Shown here piece by piece: positions 25,561 to 38,605 of a stretch of 64,000 bases of DNA (position 1 is the first letter of the stretch; each line of letters begins with the position of its first letter). The notes beneath the pieces are model-generated. The model saw only the letters and a list, made by a program, of their open reading frames with translations. It made no database searches and was not told the DNA's origin. The position numbers and the translations under genes were made by a program. The DNA is from Rhodamnia argentea (taxonomy: Eukaryota > Streptophyta > Magnoliopsida > Myrtales > Myrtaceae): positions 2,356,001 to 2,420,000 of the forward strand of contig NC_063156.1 in assembly GCF_020921035.1 (NCBI RefSeq), written 5' to 3'.

Positions 25561-26148
25561 GGGAAAAATATATAAAAATCTTACGCTGCTATGCTCATTG
25601 GGACACCAATACCCTCAACTAACTCCATAACAACGTCGTTTTGGCTTCACTAAAGTCAAGGCGGATTTCGACCCAAAAAAAAAAAAAAAAGTCAGGACGA
25701 ATTAGCAGCAGATGAAGATTTGGCGTGTGCTCATTATTGAAGATGGATTCGGTGATCGACCGTCGATTTTGATATGAAGAAGCCATAGATTTACTCTTTA
25801 CGCGTGTGATCCGTAACTTTGTTATGATAATTTCTCCTTGTTATTTGAAACTTGTTTTGTTTTAAAATTATTTGGGACTTGTTTTGTTTTGCAGTTAATT
25901 AGCGATGTATTTCTCTTGTATCTCGAGGAAGTGAATGAAATGTTATTTTGACGGATCCACTTTGACTATGTTTGTCTGCAGTTGTCCATAAGACGACAAG
26001 TAGCATTTTAATAGCTGTGGACGGATCGTGACGGAGGGTAATTGGTCACAACGATATAAGTTTAGGATTTTTAGTAATACAAAGAGAATTTTTTGAGGCA
26101 TTAGTGTCATAGTGATGACAGTTTAGGATTTTCTATGATACTTTTCCC
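25561..26148. repeat. Inverted-repeat element (about 588 bp), second family
   Basis: The left end 'gggaaaaatatataaaaatc' pairs with the right end 'gattttctatgatacttttccc'. The inner blocks 'gggacaccaataccctcaac' and 'tttttgaggcattagtgtca' also pair inversely. The interior has no coding sequence. The phrases differ from the 'caattcagtcctaaa' copies, so it is probably a separate non-autonomous family. Confidence 0.6.
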
Positions 26149-29100
26149 TTTATATTATGAGCTAGTTGAAAAGTCCTCTACAAAGGGCTTTACTAGCATA
26201 ATAGCTTTTTGATAACTGTGAGAGTAACGACATGTTATAAGCCTTAAATTCTTGAAGGAATAAACCTCACATCAATTTTTAATTATTTGTTAGCTTTTTT
26301 ATTTTTATTTTTTATGATTCACAATATGTTGTTAATCTCAATGTAGATTAAAGATAGTTGCGTAAGTATTTCTCTTTGCAAAATAAGTTGGAGCAAGGAT
26401 TTTCTATATTGGGTGACACGTAAAAAAAAAAGCAAGTTTTTAATGAGTATTTGCCATTTCCTGAAGAAATCACGGGATTAATATGATTGACCTATCACAT
26501 CACGTCCTCCATACAATGATGGGTTCGTAAAAAGATGGGTTCTCATTTGACAATTTCGCAACTTCAGTCGGAGGCGAAAGGGAGGCCGATGATAATAAAC
26601 GATTGATCTCATCGCATTGCCAAAAGTGCAAAAACTAATTTTCTAGCTTAATGACACGAAGGATGGCAACTTCAAAAGTTTTGTGAGCACGAATCTCCCT
26701 TTCGTCTTTCAAGAAATAGAGTCACGTAGCATTCGGACGACCTCCTCCTCATTCTCCATCATTATCCATACACGCGTCGTCGTTACTACAAATAGCGGCT
26801 AATGTCCCCATCTTTGGAATGGCGTGATCGGACGAGTTATCGTCAACACTATCCAAGACGATCTTGTCGAGCACCGCCGCCGCTTCATTCCCCCCAAAAA
26901 ATTGTCATCTAGTTACGTTGGAAAAATCTGCCCAACCTTGTCTACAAAGGTTTTGTTCCATTCCAATCATAATTTCGTATGTTTTGAAAAACACATTTTG
27001 CACCCCATAAATGACTAGTTGGCATTATTGAGAACGCTAATGATGTGTGATCACAACGCTCGTACATCGTGGACGGGGACCAACCTCTCCGTTCAACACA
27101 TCGTTAGCCATATTCAAAGTGAAAATTCATGGGCAAAAAAGAATAATATGATTGAGAACTGTCGTCTCACTTTTGAGGCAAGTGCCAAACGATAAACGAT
27201 GAGTCGCCTCGATTGGTAAATACAATTACGTTTCTCCTCGAACCCTTCGACTTGGTTCACATGCCCTTTTGTGACCACAACTTCCAATCTTCATTTTTTT
27301 TTTCTGGTTTCACATCACCAGCTAATGTCGTCAAGAATCACGTGTATAATCACCTTAATCTGGCTATTTGCCCCCTAACGACAACAGTGTGAGAGAGAAT
27401 CGAAGGCTCCGTGTTTTAAGCAGTCATTTCCTTAATTTAGACTTTGCCCTTTAGAGCTCGTTCACACGAGATTTGAAAAGCCAGAAGGAATTGACAAAAA
27501 AAAAGGGGAGGTTTAAAAATCAAACCCCGTTAGGAAATTTATCTATAGAAAAGTTAAGTGATGTGGGCTAAAGTAAGCTTGTTGTGCCAGGTCAGACGAC
27601 GGGCAAGAATGTCAGCTGGGTCAGCAAAGCAGAAGAGAAGTCAACCCTCCTTTTTTGAACCATTCTTTCCCGTTTCCAACATCTTCTCGAACCAATATTG
27701 ACCGAAGCAACGCGTGGAAAACCGAGAAGGGCTTGTTTTCAGGTTTAATTTTTGCGCTTCAAAGTTCAAACTCGGGGGCAACTGCTTTGTCTACGCCATA
27801 AGAGAAATGGGGTTATTGATAATAAAGAGGGTCTACATCAGAAACGACATATCCTCGTGGACAAACGACAGCGAAGTTATATGAACAGGGTGCATAGCAG
27901 GACTATTGGGCCATGAAAAAAGGGGCACTTCTTTTTTTTCAGCTTCTTCACAATTCATTCTACCGAGACGAGAAAAACAAGTAAGGTTATTTACTGAGTT
28001 TTCTCCATTATAATAGGTGCCTTCACGATTCCCGCGTTATCTCTAACTTGAATCTATCGCTAATTGTAGAAAGACTGCATTACGTTTCAATTTAGAGCTA
28101 ACGTTATATATGCACAAGCTTTAGCGAAAAGGAACACCCCGTTTACCCCCTATGAAGTCGGCTTACGAGTTATAAGGAAGAGACTCATATGTTTAGTTTA
28201 GGTGCAAATTATAGATTCGACTATTTGTTTCGTCAAGTCAAAGTAATACCATGTGGAGACCCCGGTTCTGACTTCTGTCTTTTAACTGTACATGGTGTTA
28301 AGAGTTCGGGATGACCGACAAGAATTATAGAAGTTTCACCTTATTAAATGAGGGGGGGGAGATAAGATAGCAATGTGGTTGCAAGCATAGGACGGTCACC
28401 AGAATGCTAAGTAACTTGAAAAGCATCGTCATGATGTGGTTCACATTGAATAGTTGGTCGGATAAGCAACTCATCGTGACATTAGCGCTGAGAATTAGTC
28501 GTACGCTGGGGACGCCACCCCAAGTCCCGTCCGTGTTCTGGCTCTTCTTGTTCAAGTCTCGGTATGTGCCGTAGACTGGACGTGGCGGCTTGAATTCCAG
28601 TTCGGGTCATGCTCAAAGCCAGCTATGTAACGTAATTATCCTGTTCGTATGGGCCGACAATAAATACCGTGTTGACGTGTCTGGAGTTATAGCTCTAACG
28701 GAATCTGGTGTCGTACTCATTCCTAGGTTTTAACCTCATTTCGCTCTTCCTTGTCCCCTTCTGTTTTAATGGGACGTACCCTGTTTAGGAATGGCCTTGT
28801 TGCTTTGCTTCGACCACGAAGATTTCACTTGAGAAGCTGTAAATGGCAGGTCTAACTCCAATGAGTAACTGGAAACCGAGAGCACCTGTAATTGCGAGCT
28901 CTTACACTCGAGTTGGCAATCATCCGATCCAAGGTCATTAGCACCCTCATTAAGCATTATTGACGATAGTCATCAAGAATCCAAATTTACTTTCCAGGTT
29001 CCGAAAGAGCATTCGCGGTTTCTGGGTATGGTCATCCCTGAAGTATCCACTTCCACCTGCAGCAATATGTTAGGTTAAACATGGTGTACACGAGTTGCAG

Positions 29101-29250
29101 AGGACGTGGGGTATCCTACAGATTCGTGAAAGGCACTGACGTTTCTCATCCCGAAGGGAAAATTGAACATAAGATAAAAGCATTGCAATTACAATGGCAG
29201 CAAAAAGGATAAGCGGGTGATTCCCACAGATGGAAACCACATCCTCCTCA
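26149..29250. other. Gene-free stretch
   Basis: Only short open frames without family signatures. Nothing recognisable between the repeat element and the 3' end of the KH-domain gene. Confidence 0.4.
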
Positions 29251-29418
29251 AGAAGCATTAGAATAGGTCATGGCCCACGAACAAAGCGCCCCAGCACTTT
29301 TATATGTCGGCCGGCATATACCAAAGGCAAGTCGGCTTGGCAGACGAACTCTTCGGGGAACTCGTTTGACAGCCAGCTACAACACGTTTTACTGCTAATT
29401 GCCATTTCCAGAATAATT

Positions 29419-32400
29419 TCAAGGACCATCTTCTTGAGCTGAAAATTGAGGAGAGATGGAAGGAGCATGTCGTTGCAGGTTAGACGAAAAATAAAATAAA
29501 AATGCAAACTTTCAGGCCAAATGAGAAGTACACAAATAAAGGAGTCAGTATGTGCCAGTTTGGTTGCAAAAGCAGATGTGAGTGTGCAATAGAGCAAAAG
29601 AGAGCCTTACTGCTCAAAATAAACCCTTGCAGCAGACTCTGGGCTCTCTCAGCCTGCTCCGGAGTGCCCGATATCTGAATAACCTTCTGAGTTGTTGCTT
29701 CTGGTTTATCCTCTAGCAGGATCACACTAGCCCCTGACAACTGCTCCAAGCAAACTCAGTCATGGATCAAACGTTTCACCAGTTTAACCAGATGATATCA
29801 GGTGGATGTAGAAGAATTGCAAACGCACCTCACTTATCTGCGACAGCTTGCTTTTGGATTTTGCTATCAGCTTTGGAACTGCAGACTCTGGTATGATAAC
29901 TTCGAGGGTACTCCGTGTGACAAGCGTAACAGCAGGTACCCTATGGAAAAAGAGAAGGGCGCATTTATACTGCAGAAAATTTGGCAACATCACTGTGGAA
30001 GGTATCATATGCAAGGAAATTATTACCTGCTCAAGCTAGGGGCATCATCACGACTCTCACCTTCATTACGCCTTCCTGTCTCAGGACCAGAACTCCCATT
30101 GTCCTACAAAATGTCATTAGAAAATGAGTAATACAAACAGTCGAACTGTCCCTCAAAAGGCAAATATTACTTCGTTCTATTAGATCAACATTTAAAGTAG
30201 ACTTGGCTTTTGACTTGCCAAATGAACAATGAGAAGAATGTCTTCCACAATTGGAACCAAACTGCTTTAGCTCGTCAGTATCATGCAGAAAGCCCATGAC
30301 AGAAAGGGAAAATCAAAGTACAGTGATAAGACAAGCACAACCAAACAACCAAAGGAAGTAATAAAATCAGTGGGAAAATTAGGGAGAACAGATGATATGC
30401 TGAATCTTTGACATGGGCAACCTTTGATGGATGTGCTGTCGCAACATTGTGAATTCCAAGCTGAGTTGTTGTCACAGGATCATGTGCACCTTGAGCTTCG
30501 CGATTAGTAATACTATTGGAAGGAATCGGCTCAATTTCGGGAGGAGGAGGTGAGTCTTTTTCGGAAATTTCCCTGTAGAAATGGTTCCGTAATATTGATG
30601 TCACCTGAACAAGGGCTTCCCTAGCTGATTTTATTTCCCCTACAATCTGGAGAATAAAGGAAGCAACTAAGAAGTACTGCAGATAAAATTAATCCTCACT
30701 CAGGCCATTCACAGGTACACAACTTGGAAGTAACAATGAAAGCCTATATGGGAACGACATACCCATCAGCCATACAAGATAGAAACAGAATGCACATAGA
30801 GGTGAGAGAGTGCCGGTACATCGACCATCCCAAAATAGAACTATTGAAGAACCATAACGGGGAATACGGATTTAGAACCCTACTTTGAGGACTTATCTTG
30901 CACACACATGGTAGGCAATACATTTAATTAACCTTCTGGACTTGCAGCAAGCTCAAGACTAGCATGCAAGTTAAGATAAAATCAGCATGCATTAGCCATT
31001 CCAGTAATCAGTAGCCTATGAACCAAACCTGAACAAGCTCATCATCTGTGAAAGCACTGCCAGGAAGATCTCCTTTTGGAAGAATCTGTACACTTGCACC
31101 GGTCGATTTTTTTATTTCATACAGAGGTCCGTCTTTTCCCTCTAAGCACCCAATATCAGTAGATGGGACAAGTAATCTTGTGGTTATAATGTTGTCTTTA
31201 TCAGGAAAAAGATCAACAATCCGAGTTTGGATGTGCAACAAAGCTTCTTGGGCTGGAAAGAGTTCATCATCAGGACCCTAATAAAAAAATTAAATCAGAA
31301 ACCATCTCAGAAATTAACAATTTGACATAACACAACCCAAGGTAGATCATCCTAATTTGAAATTCTTATGCTACCATTTCTGAGCGTAGTATGCAGAATC
31401 TTACAATTCCAATTGCACTGCATCAGTGAAAATGCATCTCTAGACAGGAAAAAGAAGTTTCTGAAAGGCAATTACCTCCTCAGATGAAATAATAATCACA
31501 TGTTCATCTGAGCCAGCCACGGGGTCACTAATCCTAACATCCACACCAACATCAGCTCTGAGTAATTCTATAATTCCAGCAGATTCTCCAGCAACCTTAT
31601 CAATTTTTCCAATAGGACATAAGATTCGAAACACAAGTTCATCCCCATCCAGTGGCTGCATATCATCAGTCCTGGGAGCAGCCTCGGAATCTGGTGGTAA
31701 GCCACATGAACGAGAGAAGTAGTTATTGCTTCTTGCATTGGTCAGACTGGGCCGTGAACCATATGAAGTCCCGTCGCCAGATGAACGGCGTGTTGAGTTG
31801 TTTATGTGAGGAATGAACTCATCATCAGAAGGGAACCGCTCTGGTGAATGGATTCTCCCATGAAAATTATCGCGGTCACGATGTTGACTCTCCCTCAAGC
31901 GATGTGAAATAACTGATATTGCATGTTTCACAGCATTCACATCGCCTACAACCTACAAGTGATAATGGAAAATTAGTTATACATCAAGAAATAATCTCAA
32001 CTTCGTAATGTGAGGTACACCAGTTTAGATATTGAGGCATCAGCATATGCAATTATCAGAAGTTGGAAGTGTAGATCCTTTCTTTCCGATTACTACTCTT
32101 CAAGGTTTCTTGAACATCATATAGATAGTGATAGAAAGTCCAAGCCAAATGCACAGATATTTTGATGCTCAACACCACCAACAGCATACTGAACTTATGT
32201 GCTCATCTTCGCGAACACTCGTTAAGGCAGTTTGCACATGTGATTCATGAATCAACATACTCCGGCAAAAAGATGTGAATTTGTTATAGTGATCCGTTGA
32301 AAAAGAGCAAGGGGAATCTTGAATGACATGGTAAATTTTTAGGGAGGACCAATCTGATAAATTTTGTCCTGCATGAGGCTCATCGACAAAGGAGGATACA

Positions 32401-33981
32401 TTGGCCAAAAAAGAACAATGCATTCAGCAGTTTAGATTCGCACCTACAAACAGCAAGAATCATACCGAGCTACCAATGCAGTACGGAAATTCAACAGTTA
32501 GTACACGATAGACAAATTTGAAGGTATTGAGTAACAAAAAACAAGGAAAAGGAGTTGCAGACACTAATGATAAGAATCAACATTTTACAAGTGTCAATGG
32601 TTACAGGCTAATCCAAGGAAATCTTCTTCTGTCTTTGGAATAGACATGTAACTCGCAAAGTCTGAATATGCATTCGACTGACTTATCTATTTATTCCTCT
32701 GTGATTCTCAGATTCATGAGTCAGTTTAAGTCATACTACAGTACACAAATAAGCTGTGAAAGGTTTGGCTGCTTTTGCAAGAACACAAGGGCACAGAGAA
32801 ACCAGCATTCTGAAGTAAAGCAAGGAGCAGCTTTGACTTTCTGTAGACAAGTGAAGTTCCGTAGGAACAGCAAAACGCTAAAACTGGAATTCATTAGAAG
32901 CATTTAAACCATTCATGGTCATTAACTGCGAGTCTAGAGCCAACAAAGCGATTATTCTACATTTCCACAATCAATGAGTTAAAAAGGAAAACTTTAAAGG
33001 ACAGATATGTCCAACTCCATCAAGTGCTTGGCATTTTACATCTCGTTAACATATCACTTGCGAATCACCCATTTTATTACTTTCCCATTGAACAGATTAT
33101 TATTTCAGATTAGCATCTTAAGAATGGTTTCGCTGGCACTTCTGCTCAGGGTCAAATCAAGAAAGGTAAGCACAAGCACCAGAGAGCAAGTGGAAACATC
33201 CGCGACTACATTCACAGCTCGAGGTCACCAATCAACCAACGAACGCACATGCAGATTGTCCAATTAGCTCAACATTCGTAATCATCTCCCTTACAACCCG
33301 AAAGCTTAAGTTCTGTTACTTTTTCTTTTTAGTCTAATTTAATTCGCAAACCTGAACGATCTCCTCAGCCATGGTAACGCATCGAGGCAATGTGTGATCT
33401 CGGGGCAAAATCCTAATCTGAGTCTTGGTCTCAACCCTCATCTGCTCAATTATCTTCCCTCGTTTCCCCAACAAGCTCCCCACATGCATCCTCGAGACAA
33501 CGAGCCTCGTCACCGCCCGATTCCCGGCCCCTCCGTCCTCGTACTCCCCGCCATTATACGCGTCACTCTCCATAATCCTCTCGTGAATCAACAACAGAGC
33601 CTCCTGAGCGGGCGAGAAGGCCGGCATTCGCCCGTCGGGGTCCCGCCTCCGCGTGTCGGAGATCTCGATGATCCGCTCGCTGTCGCCGGAGACGAGCTCG
33701 TGGACGTTGATCCACGCGCCCGTGTGCTGCCTTATGGACTTGATGATGGACCCGGACTTGCCGATCACGCCCCCGGCCTTGGCATCGTGGCAGAGGATGC
33801 GGTAGCTCGTGGTGACCATGAGGGAGGAGTCCTGCCGGTGCCCGCCGCCGCCGCGGTTTCGGTGCACCGCGGCGGGGCCGGGGGAGTGGTGGTGGTTGTG
33901 CCGGGGCTTGGCCCTGCCGAGTGCTTCGGAATCGTAGTCATTTTCGTAGTAGTAGCTCCTCTTGGATCTGGATCTCTCCAT
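29419..33981 (-). CDS. Five-KH-domain RNA-binding protein, HEN4-like
   Basis: Eight minus-strand exons: 33981-33352, 31952-31476, 31277-31029, 30646-30422, 30103-30027, 29940-29829, 29740-29611 and 29438-29419. They join in frame to 639 residues. The N-terminus is basic and Ser/Tyr/His/Gly-rich. KH1 has GKSG at 74-77 and KH2 has GKRG at 172-175. KH3 (around 313-365), KH4 (around 397-450) and KH5 (around 555-630) show GESA, GKDG and AKSK in the loop position. The last coding exon is 20 bp and supplies the end TQEDGP, after LLQGFILS. HEN4 and its relatives are nuclear RNA-binding proteins; HEN4 acts in AGAMOUS pre-mRNA processing. Which paralogue this is cannot be settled here. Intron 1 is 1.4 kb. 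A GC-rich antisense frame over exon 1 is a shadow. Confidence 0.92.
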
Positions 33982-35143
33982 AGCTAGGGTTCGGGTTCTG
34001 GTTCCGATTAAGGTTCCGGTTCCGGACTCGTATTTGGAAGAATCATAAGTCAGTGGTCGTCAAAATCACCTCCCGCGTCATCGTATCTAGCAAGTCCGAT
34101 TCAAATCCGACAACCGATATCTCGCCATGGCCAGTTTAGGGTTTTGCTCCGACAATGCTAATGAATAGGGAAGATTCGGCTTGCTTTTCCCCTCGCGAGA
34201 TCGAGGTTTGCTCAAACTTCCTCGGAGAAAAAGGTCCTCACAGCTTCGAGATCGAGAGATCGAGAGAGAGAGAGAGAGGAAGAAATCGCCGGAGAGCAGG
34301 AGGAGAGTCAACCAAGCTCGCGGCGTCTTGGCGAGAGCTTTTTGGTTTTACTGCTGCTCACTCGGATCAGTCGCTGTATGATTGGTAAATTACTGCTCCT
34401 GCGCGAAAGCGAAAGTCGAAAGGCCCCGTCGGCTAGGCGGTGTCGTTTTGTGGGCGTCGCTGTGCGTTTTAATGCTAATGTGGGGAGAGGCTGGAGGTTT
34501 GGACGCGTGGCGTGGTTGGCTACGTGGGGGGTTGAGTGCGAAGAGTGGCGCGTGTCCATCAAGCGCCGCCGCCCCTTTTGAGGTTTACCCACTTTTTCTC
34601 TCATTTGCCGCCAGATACTCTGTAACTTTGGACCAAAAAAAAAAAAAAAAAAAAAACTCTGTAACTAGATTTTCTCTTTTGTTTTTTTACCGAAAGTTAA
34701 ATAAACCGTTTATCCATTTTTTTTTTCTCTTTTGTGAAACACATGTAATGCCGAAAATTGGACAAAACAATTTAGTTGGAACGAATAAAAGAACTTAATC
34801 AATTTGAACGGAAACTCAAATGCATTTTTCGGCATAAAAAAAAAAGACATACATAAAATGCTCGCAGAAGTCAGCCCATCTTTATATTCTTGAATTTACT
34901 ATAAGAAATAGGAAAAATTTCAACTAAGAATTCAAAATGCCTTTATTTTCTTAAATAAAGACATGAAGTGAATCTTATTTCAAATAATAAGTTGAAGTGC
35001 CATCTTTATTTTAAAGAATGGTTTGATGAGGAGTATTTTCGTCCTTTTACGTTTTTTCATTTTTTTTTCTTTTTCTTTTTATTTTTCTTTATTTTTTCGT
35101 TTTTCTTTTTCTGTTCTTCCTCGCTAGTAGTTGTGATCCGGAC
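33982..35143. other. Upstream region of the KH-domain gene, no gene seen
   Basis: It contains the presumed leader and promoter of the minus-strand KH gene, a (GA) run near 34258-34279 and a poly(A) run near 34634-34656. 34680-35130 is AT-rich with long T runs. Confidence 0.4.
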
Positions 35144-35867
35144 CGCCGACGAGGGCTCGCTCCTGTCATGCCATAGAGGAGTGTTCTTGTCCACGCTCCC
35201 ACCAACCCTCTTGGTGTGTGCTTCTCCTTAGCCTGTACAAGGTAATTTCTTAGCATCTTACTACTTTGACAACTAGAGAGAGAGAGAGAGAGAAATCGAG
35301 GAAGGTGATTTGAAAAATCAACAAAGCAATTTCCTTTGTTTCTCTTGAAATCTTTTCAATCGAGTAGGGTGTTGATTTGTAAAGCAGGCAATGAATTGCG
35401 ACAACGGCACGGCGACAAGAGGTGGCTCTAGCTCCTCCTCCGGCTCGACCTGGGTTGGATGTGTGGTGACAACCAATGGAACAACCCCTGTGATATCATC
35501 ATCTCGTCATGCGTGCTCCTTGCTCACCCCCATCGCATCTCTCATGGCCATGCGGTAGTAGCCGGACTCGAACCTAGCCTTGAGGCCGATCACAGGGCGT
35601 GCCTAAATTTTCGCCTCGAAAAAATAGAAAACCTAGAAGAAGACGTCACAATCTCCCTCTATCTGTAAGAACCGATTAATGCAAGCCATCAAGCTGAAGC
35701 TCGACCTGCCAGATTTACCTTTATTTAAAAGGGAAAACAAGAGAGATGGAGATGTTAAGAAATTACTTTGTCCAAACTAAGGAGAAGCCGAGACCAGGAG
35801 GGTTGGTGGGAGCGTGGACAAGAGCACTCCTCCGTGGCATGACAAGAGCGAGCCCTCATCAGCAGCA
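35144..35867. repeat. Long inverted repeat, arms about 115 bp, spacer about 490 bp
   Basis: Left arm 35144-35258 and right arm 35750-35867 are reverse complements with few mismatches. On the left the core reads 'gagggctcgctcctgtcatg' and 'ccacgctcccaccaaccctc'; on the right these recur inverted. The arms translate in parallel to nearly the same peptide (DEGSLLSCH, then LSTLPPTLLV), which only reflects the DNA identity. The right arm continues into a GC-rich tract (to about 35950) not matched on the left. A transcript across it would form a long hairpin. It may be a transposon relic. Confidence 0.8.
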
Positions 35868-36194
35868 ATGAGGCCAGCCCTCGCTTGGCCAAGGCAAGCA
35901 TAGCCCTCGCCGGCGGCAGCAAGTCTGCCCAACCCATGGCCACCGCATGAGGAGGAACTTTGGCCATACTGATATAGAATCAAACTTTACATGATCTCCT
36001 GAGTTTGGTCAAATATGCATATTCGCCGAGGAGAGTCGTACATAATTTATTTATTTTTTTATTTTATGCCCAACAAATGGGAAATAAATCTGCGTAAATT
36101 CTGAAAAGAAATCAATAAAAAAGATGAAAATTCCTACTGTATAATGAGAGGTCTTGTTTAAAAAAGAAAAGGACCTGCTTTATTATTAAAGAAG

Positions 36195-36330
36195 GTGGGC
36201 GGGCCGGGTCAGGGCCTGCCCCAAGCTTCGCCCGCGCCAGTCCTCCTATGCCCAAAAAAAAAAAAAAAATGGGCCAAGCCCGATCATTTTGGGGCGGGCC
36301 AGGCCGGCTTGTCGGGGCGCCGTCCGGCGA
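36195..36330. repeat. GC-rich tract with an internal poly(A) run
   Basis: A 'gggcgggccgggtcagggcc' type tract is followed by A(16) near 36254 and another 'ggggcgggccaggccggc' block. The two GC-rich blocks are similar. It lies just before the PTAC7-like start. Confidence 0.5.
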
Positions 36331-36391
36331 CGAAGTCTAGAAAAGAGGAGGGAGTGGATATGCCGAATACGGTCGTGGTGAAGGATTGGCA

Positions 36392-38605
36392 ATGGCCATG
36401 GCTCTCTGCTCCTGCTCACTTCCTTTCGCTGCGTCGTCAAGCGCGCCGGTTTGTTTTCTCCATTTAAACCTTGTTCACCCTCATCGTCTCTACTTCTCCG
36501 AGCATTTGTCTCGATTCGACAGTCGATCCTTTTGTTGCAGACACAATCGGTGAATGGACGGACGCGGGCACTTCCGTCGAAGGCACCGTTTTTGGTCTCT
36601 CCTTCTCTCTCTATCGCTGTTTTTTTTTCTTTCAGTATCGTCGTCTCGTCAGGAGCACGATGGCTGTAGTCTCTCGGTGAAATGGTGAAGTTTTGGCCGC
36701 ATCTCGTTTTTGTAGGTGATTTCGCAGTCGCGGAGCGGTGGGCGGGGTCGGCGAGTGTGGCGGCGAAGAAAACTGGTACTTTTGGCTTGCTCCTTGCGTA
36801 TCTTTTAAGGCTTTATAGTTTTGTTTGGAGCATTGTCGATGTGAAGAAGTGAAACTGATCGGGATGTTTCACTTTCAGCACTAGTTCAGCAAAGGGGTTA
36901 GCTTCGGCCGTGATTATAGTCGAAGGTTATAATGTTTGTCTGAAAATGCGAGAGCTTGTATGTGCTGATAGGGATGTGTTCGGGGTATTAACTGGATTAG
37001 TTTAATCCTCGGATTCGAAGAAATATAAGGAGAAGGAATTGAGTTTGCTGGACATTTTCGTTTTTTATTTGTTTGTTTGTCTGGTCTTGCTTGTGAAGTG
37101 GGATAAGGCTTGAATCGCTTGAATATGTGTAATAGACTACGCAGCTTGGTTCTCTCTGCTCTATGAGTTCGTTTAGAGTCCTGTTTCTCTACGTTGAACC
37201 TTTTGCTTCTGCCGTGGTCGGTGAAACATGTTGTGCACATTAACGAAGTTTCGCAACATCAACATGTGAAATTTATGGAGCAGTTGATGGCTACTTCAAG
37301 GATCGGCGATGTAGATAGTGACAAAATGATGCGAAGCTTCTCATGGCCGAATGATCGATAGGACTGACTTCAATGAATTAACGAATTGCTTGTGTTGTTT
37401 ACTTTATTTATTTTCATTTTCAATCATTAAATTCAGTAGGTTCATTCACATAATATCTCAAATGACAAGAAAAAGAGGTGTTATTGTTATAAGGTCACTC
37501 GGAGGAGTAGGTGAACGTACTCGTGAAGGAAATGATCTTTACATGGAAATGAAAGAATCTGGAATAATTAATGAACAAAATTGCAGAATCTAAAGTGGCT
37601 CTAGTCGACGGTCAGATGAATGAACTCCCCACTCCGAGTAAAAAAGTCGGCCCCGCTGAGTACACGTTAAGGTTACTTCGCACGAACTTTCTGAATTAGT
37701 TGATTGGTCCAACTTATACTTCTGCTGATCTAATTAATTGCTCCTGTTGCACTCTGGTTTATCTACCTATTCCCATCATTAGTCATTTGTTCTCACCATA
37801 TTGGCCAGCACCTATCTTTGGGTGTTTTTAACAGCACAGTCTGCCACCAGACATTTGATAGAGAGATTACTTTACCTGCCTCGTCTCTCACACATATGTT
37901 GTATCAGAGTAATCATGGTTCAATTGAATACGGCCTAGAGTGTCAACTCCACTTGGTTTTGAGTGGAATGGCGTGCGCTTGATTTGCACTTTCGCGAGAT
38001 GATCTCTTTGGCCAGAATTCTTCAGTGAAATGGCTGAGATAAAGTTGCTGGCTGACTACGTATCTGCTAGCTGAAACCTTGGCATGTGATCTGTAACTTG
38101 AGGATTGACTGCTCTAATATCTTGAAAGTAATTTCACAGTAGATCCATTAGGGCATCAAAGTCTCATGCTTTGCCAGCTCAATTTTTCCGGAGAATTCAT
38201 GCTATTGTTATGGACGGGATAGTTCTTTTGCTTTAGCTCTTACCTAGAAGTTTTCTTTTATCGTGGCAGACAAAGAAAGATGACTTGTTGCAATACCAAA
38301 TGGAGAGGATTCCTTTCCTTGAGGAGCAGGAGAGGAAAATAAAGGAAACAGGAAAGCTATTGACGATGGACATTGAGAGGCTTCTGCTGTCGGAGGACAA
38401 TCGGTTTGATTTTGTTAATGATGTGGCGGCGGAGGCGAAGGAGTATGTTGAGAACAACAGGGATGAGTACGGCGGCACTAAGAAAGCCATCCTTCATGTA
38501 CTCAGTAACCGTGTGAACGATTCCGGGTTTTATCGACCAGAGGCATATTCAGAATCCGAACCCTTCAGACCTGGGCCTGGTTACTTGAAAGAGGAATTTA
38601 CCTGA
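36392..38605 (+). CDS. PTAC7: PTAC7-like plastid transcription-associated protein
   Basis: The last exon, 38270-38605, is secure: 111 residues starting [20 protein letters not shown], then [40 protein letters not shown] and the end [10 protein letters not shown]. This matches PTAC7, a component of the plastid-encoded RNA polymerase-associated chromosome. An upstream exon ending at 36775 encodes [10 protein letters not shown] and joins in phase 0 across a 1.5-kb intron. Its start is either 36716 or 36728. The N-terminus is uncertain: the ATG at 36392 (context caATGGCCATGG) opens a Ser/Ala-rich, transit-peptide-like stretch ([19 protein letters not shown]). One model splices after it at 36448, giving 150 residues. 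Another reads on to about 36548 and uses a weaker acceptor. Expected location is the chloroplast nucleoid. Confidence 0.8.

Noticed and set aside
33394-33987. Antisense 197-codon frame over KH exon 1
   Set aside because: Composition shadow of the KH1-KH2 coding sequence; no signature of its own.
34968-35231. 87-codon plus-strand frame ending in LPPTLLVCASP
   Set aside because: The second half is the left arm of the inverted repeat, and the same peptide arises from the other arm. It reflects repeat identity, not a gene.
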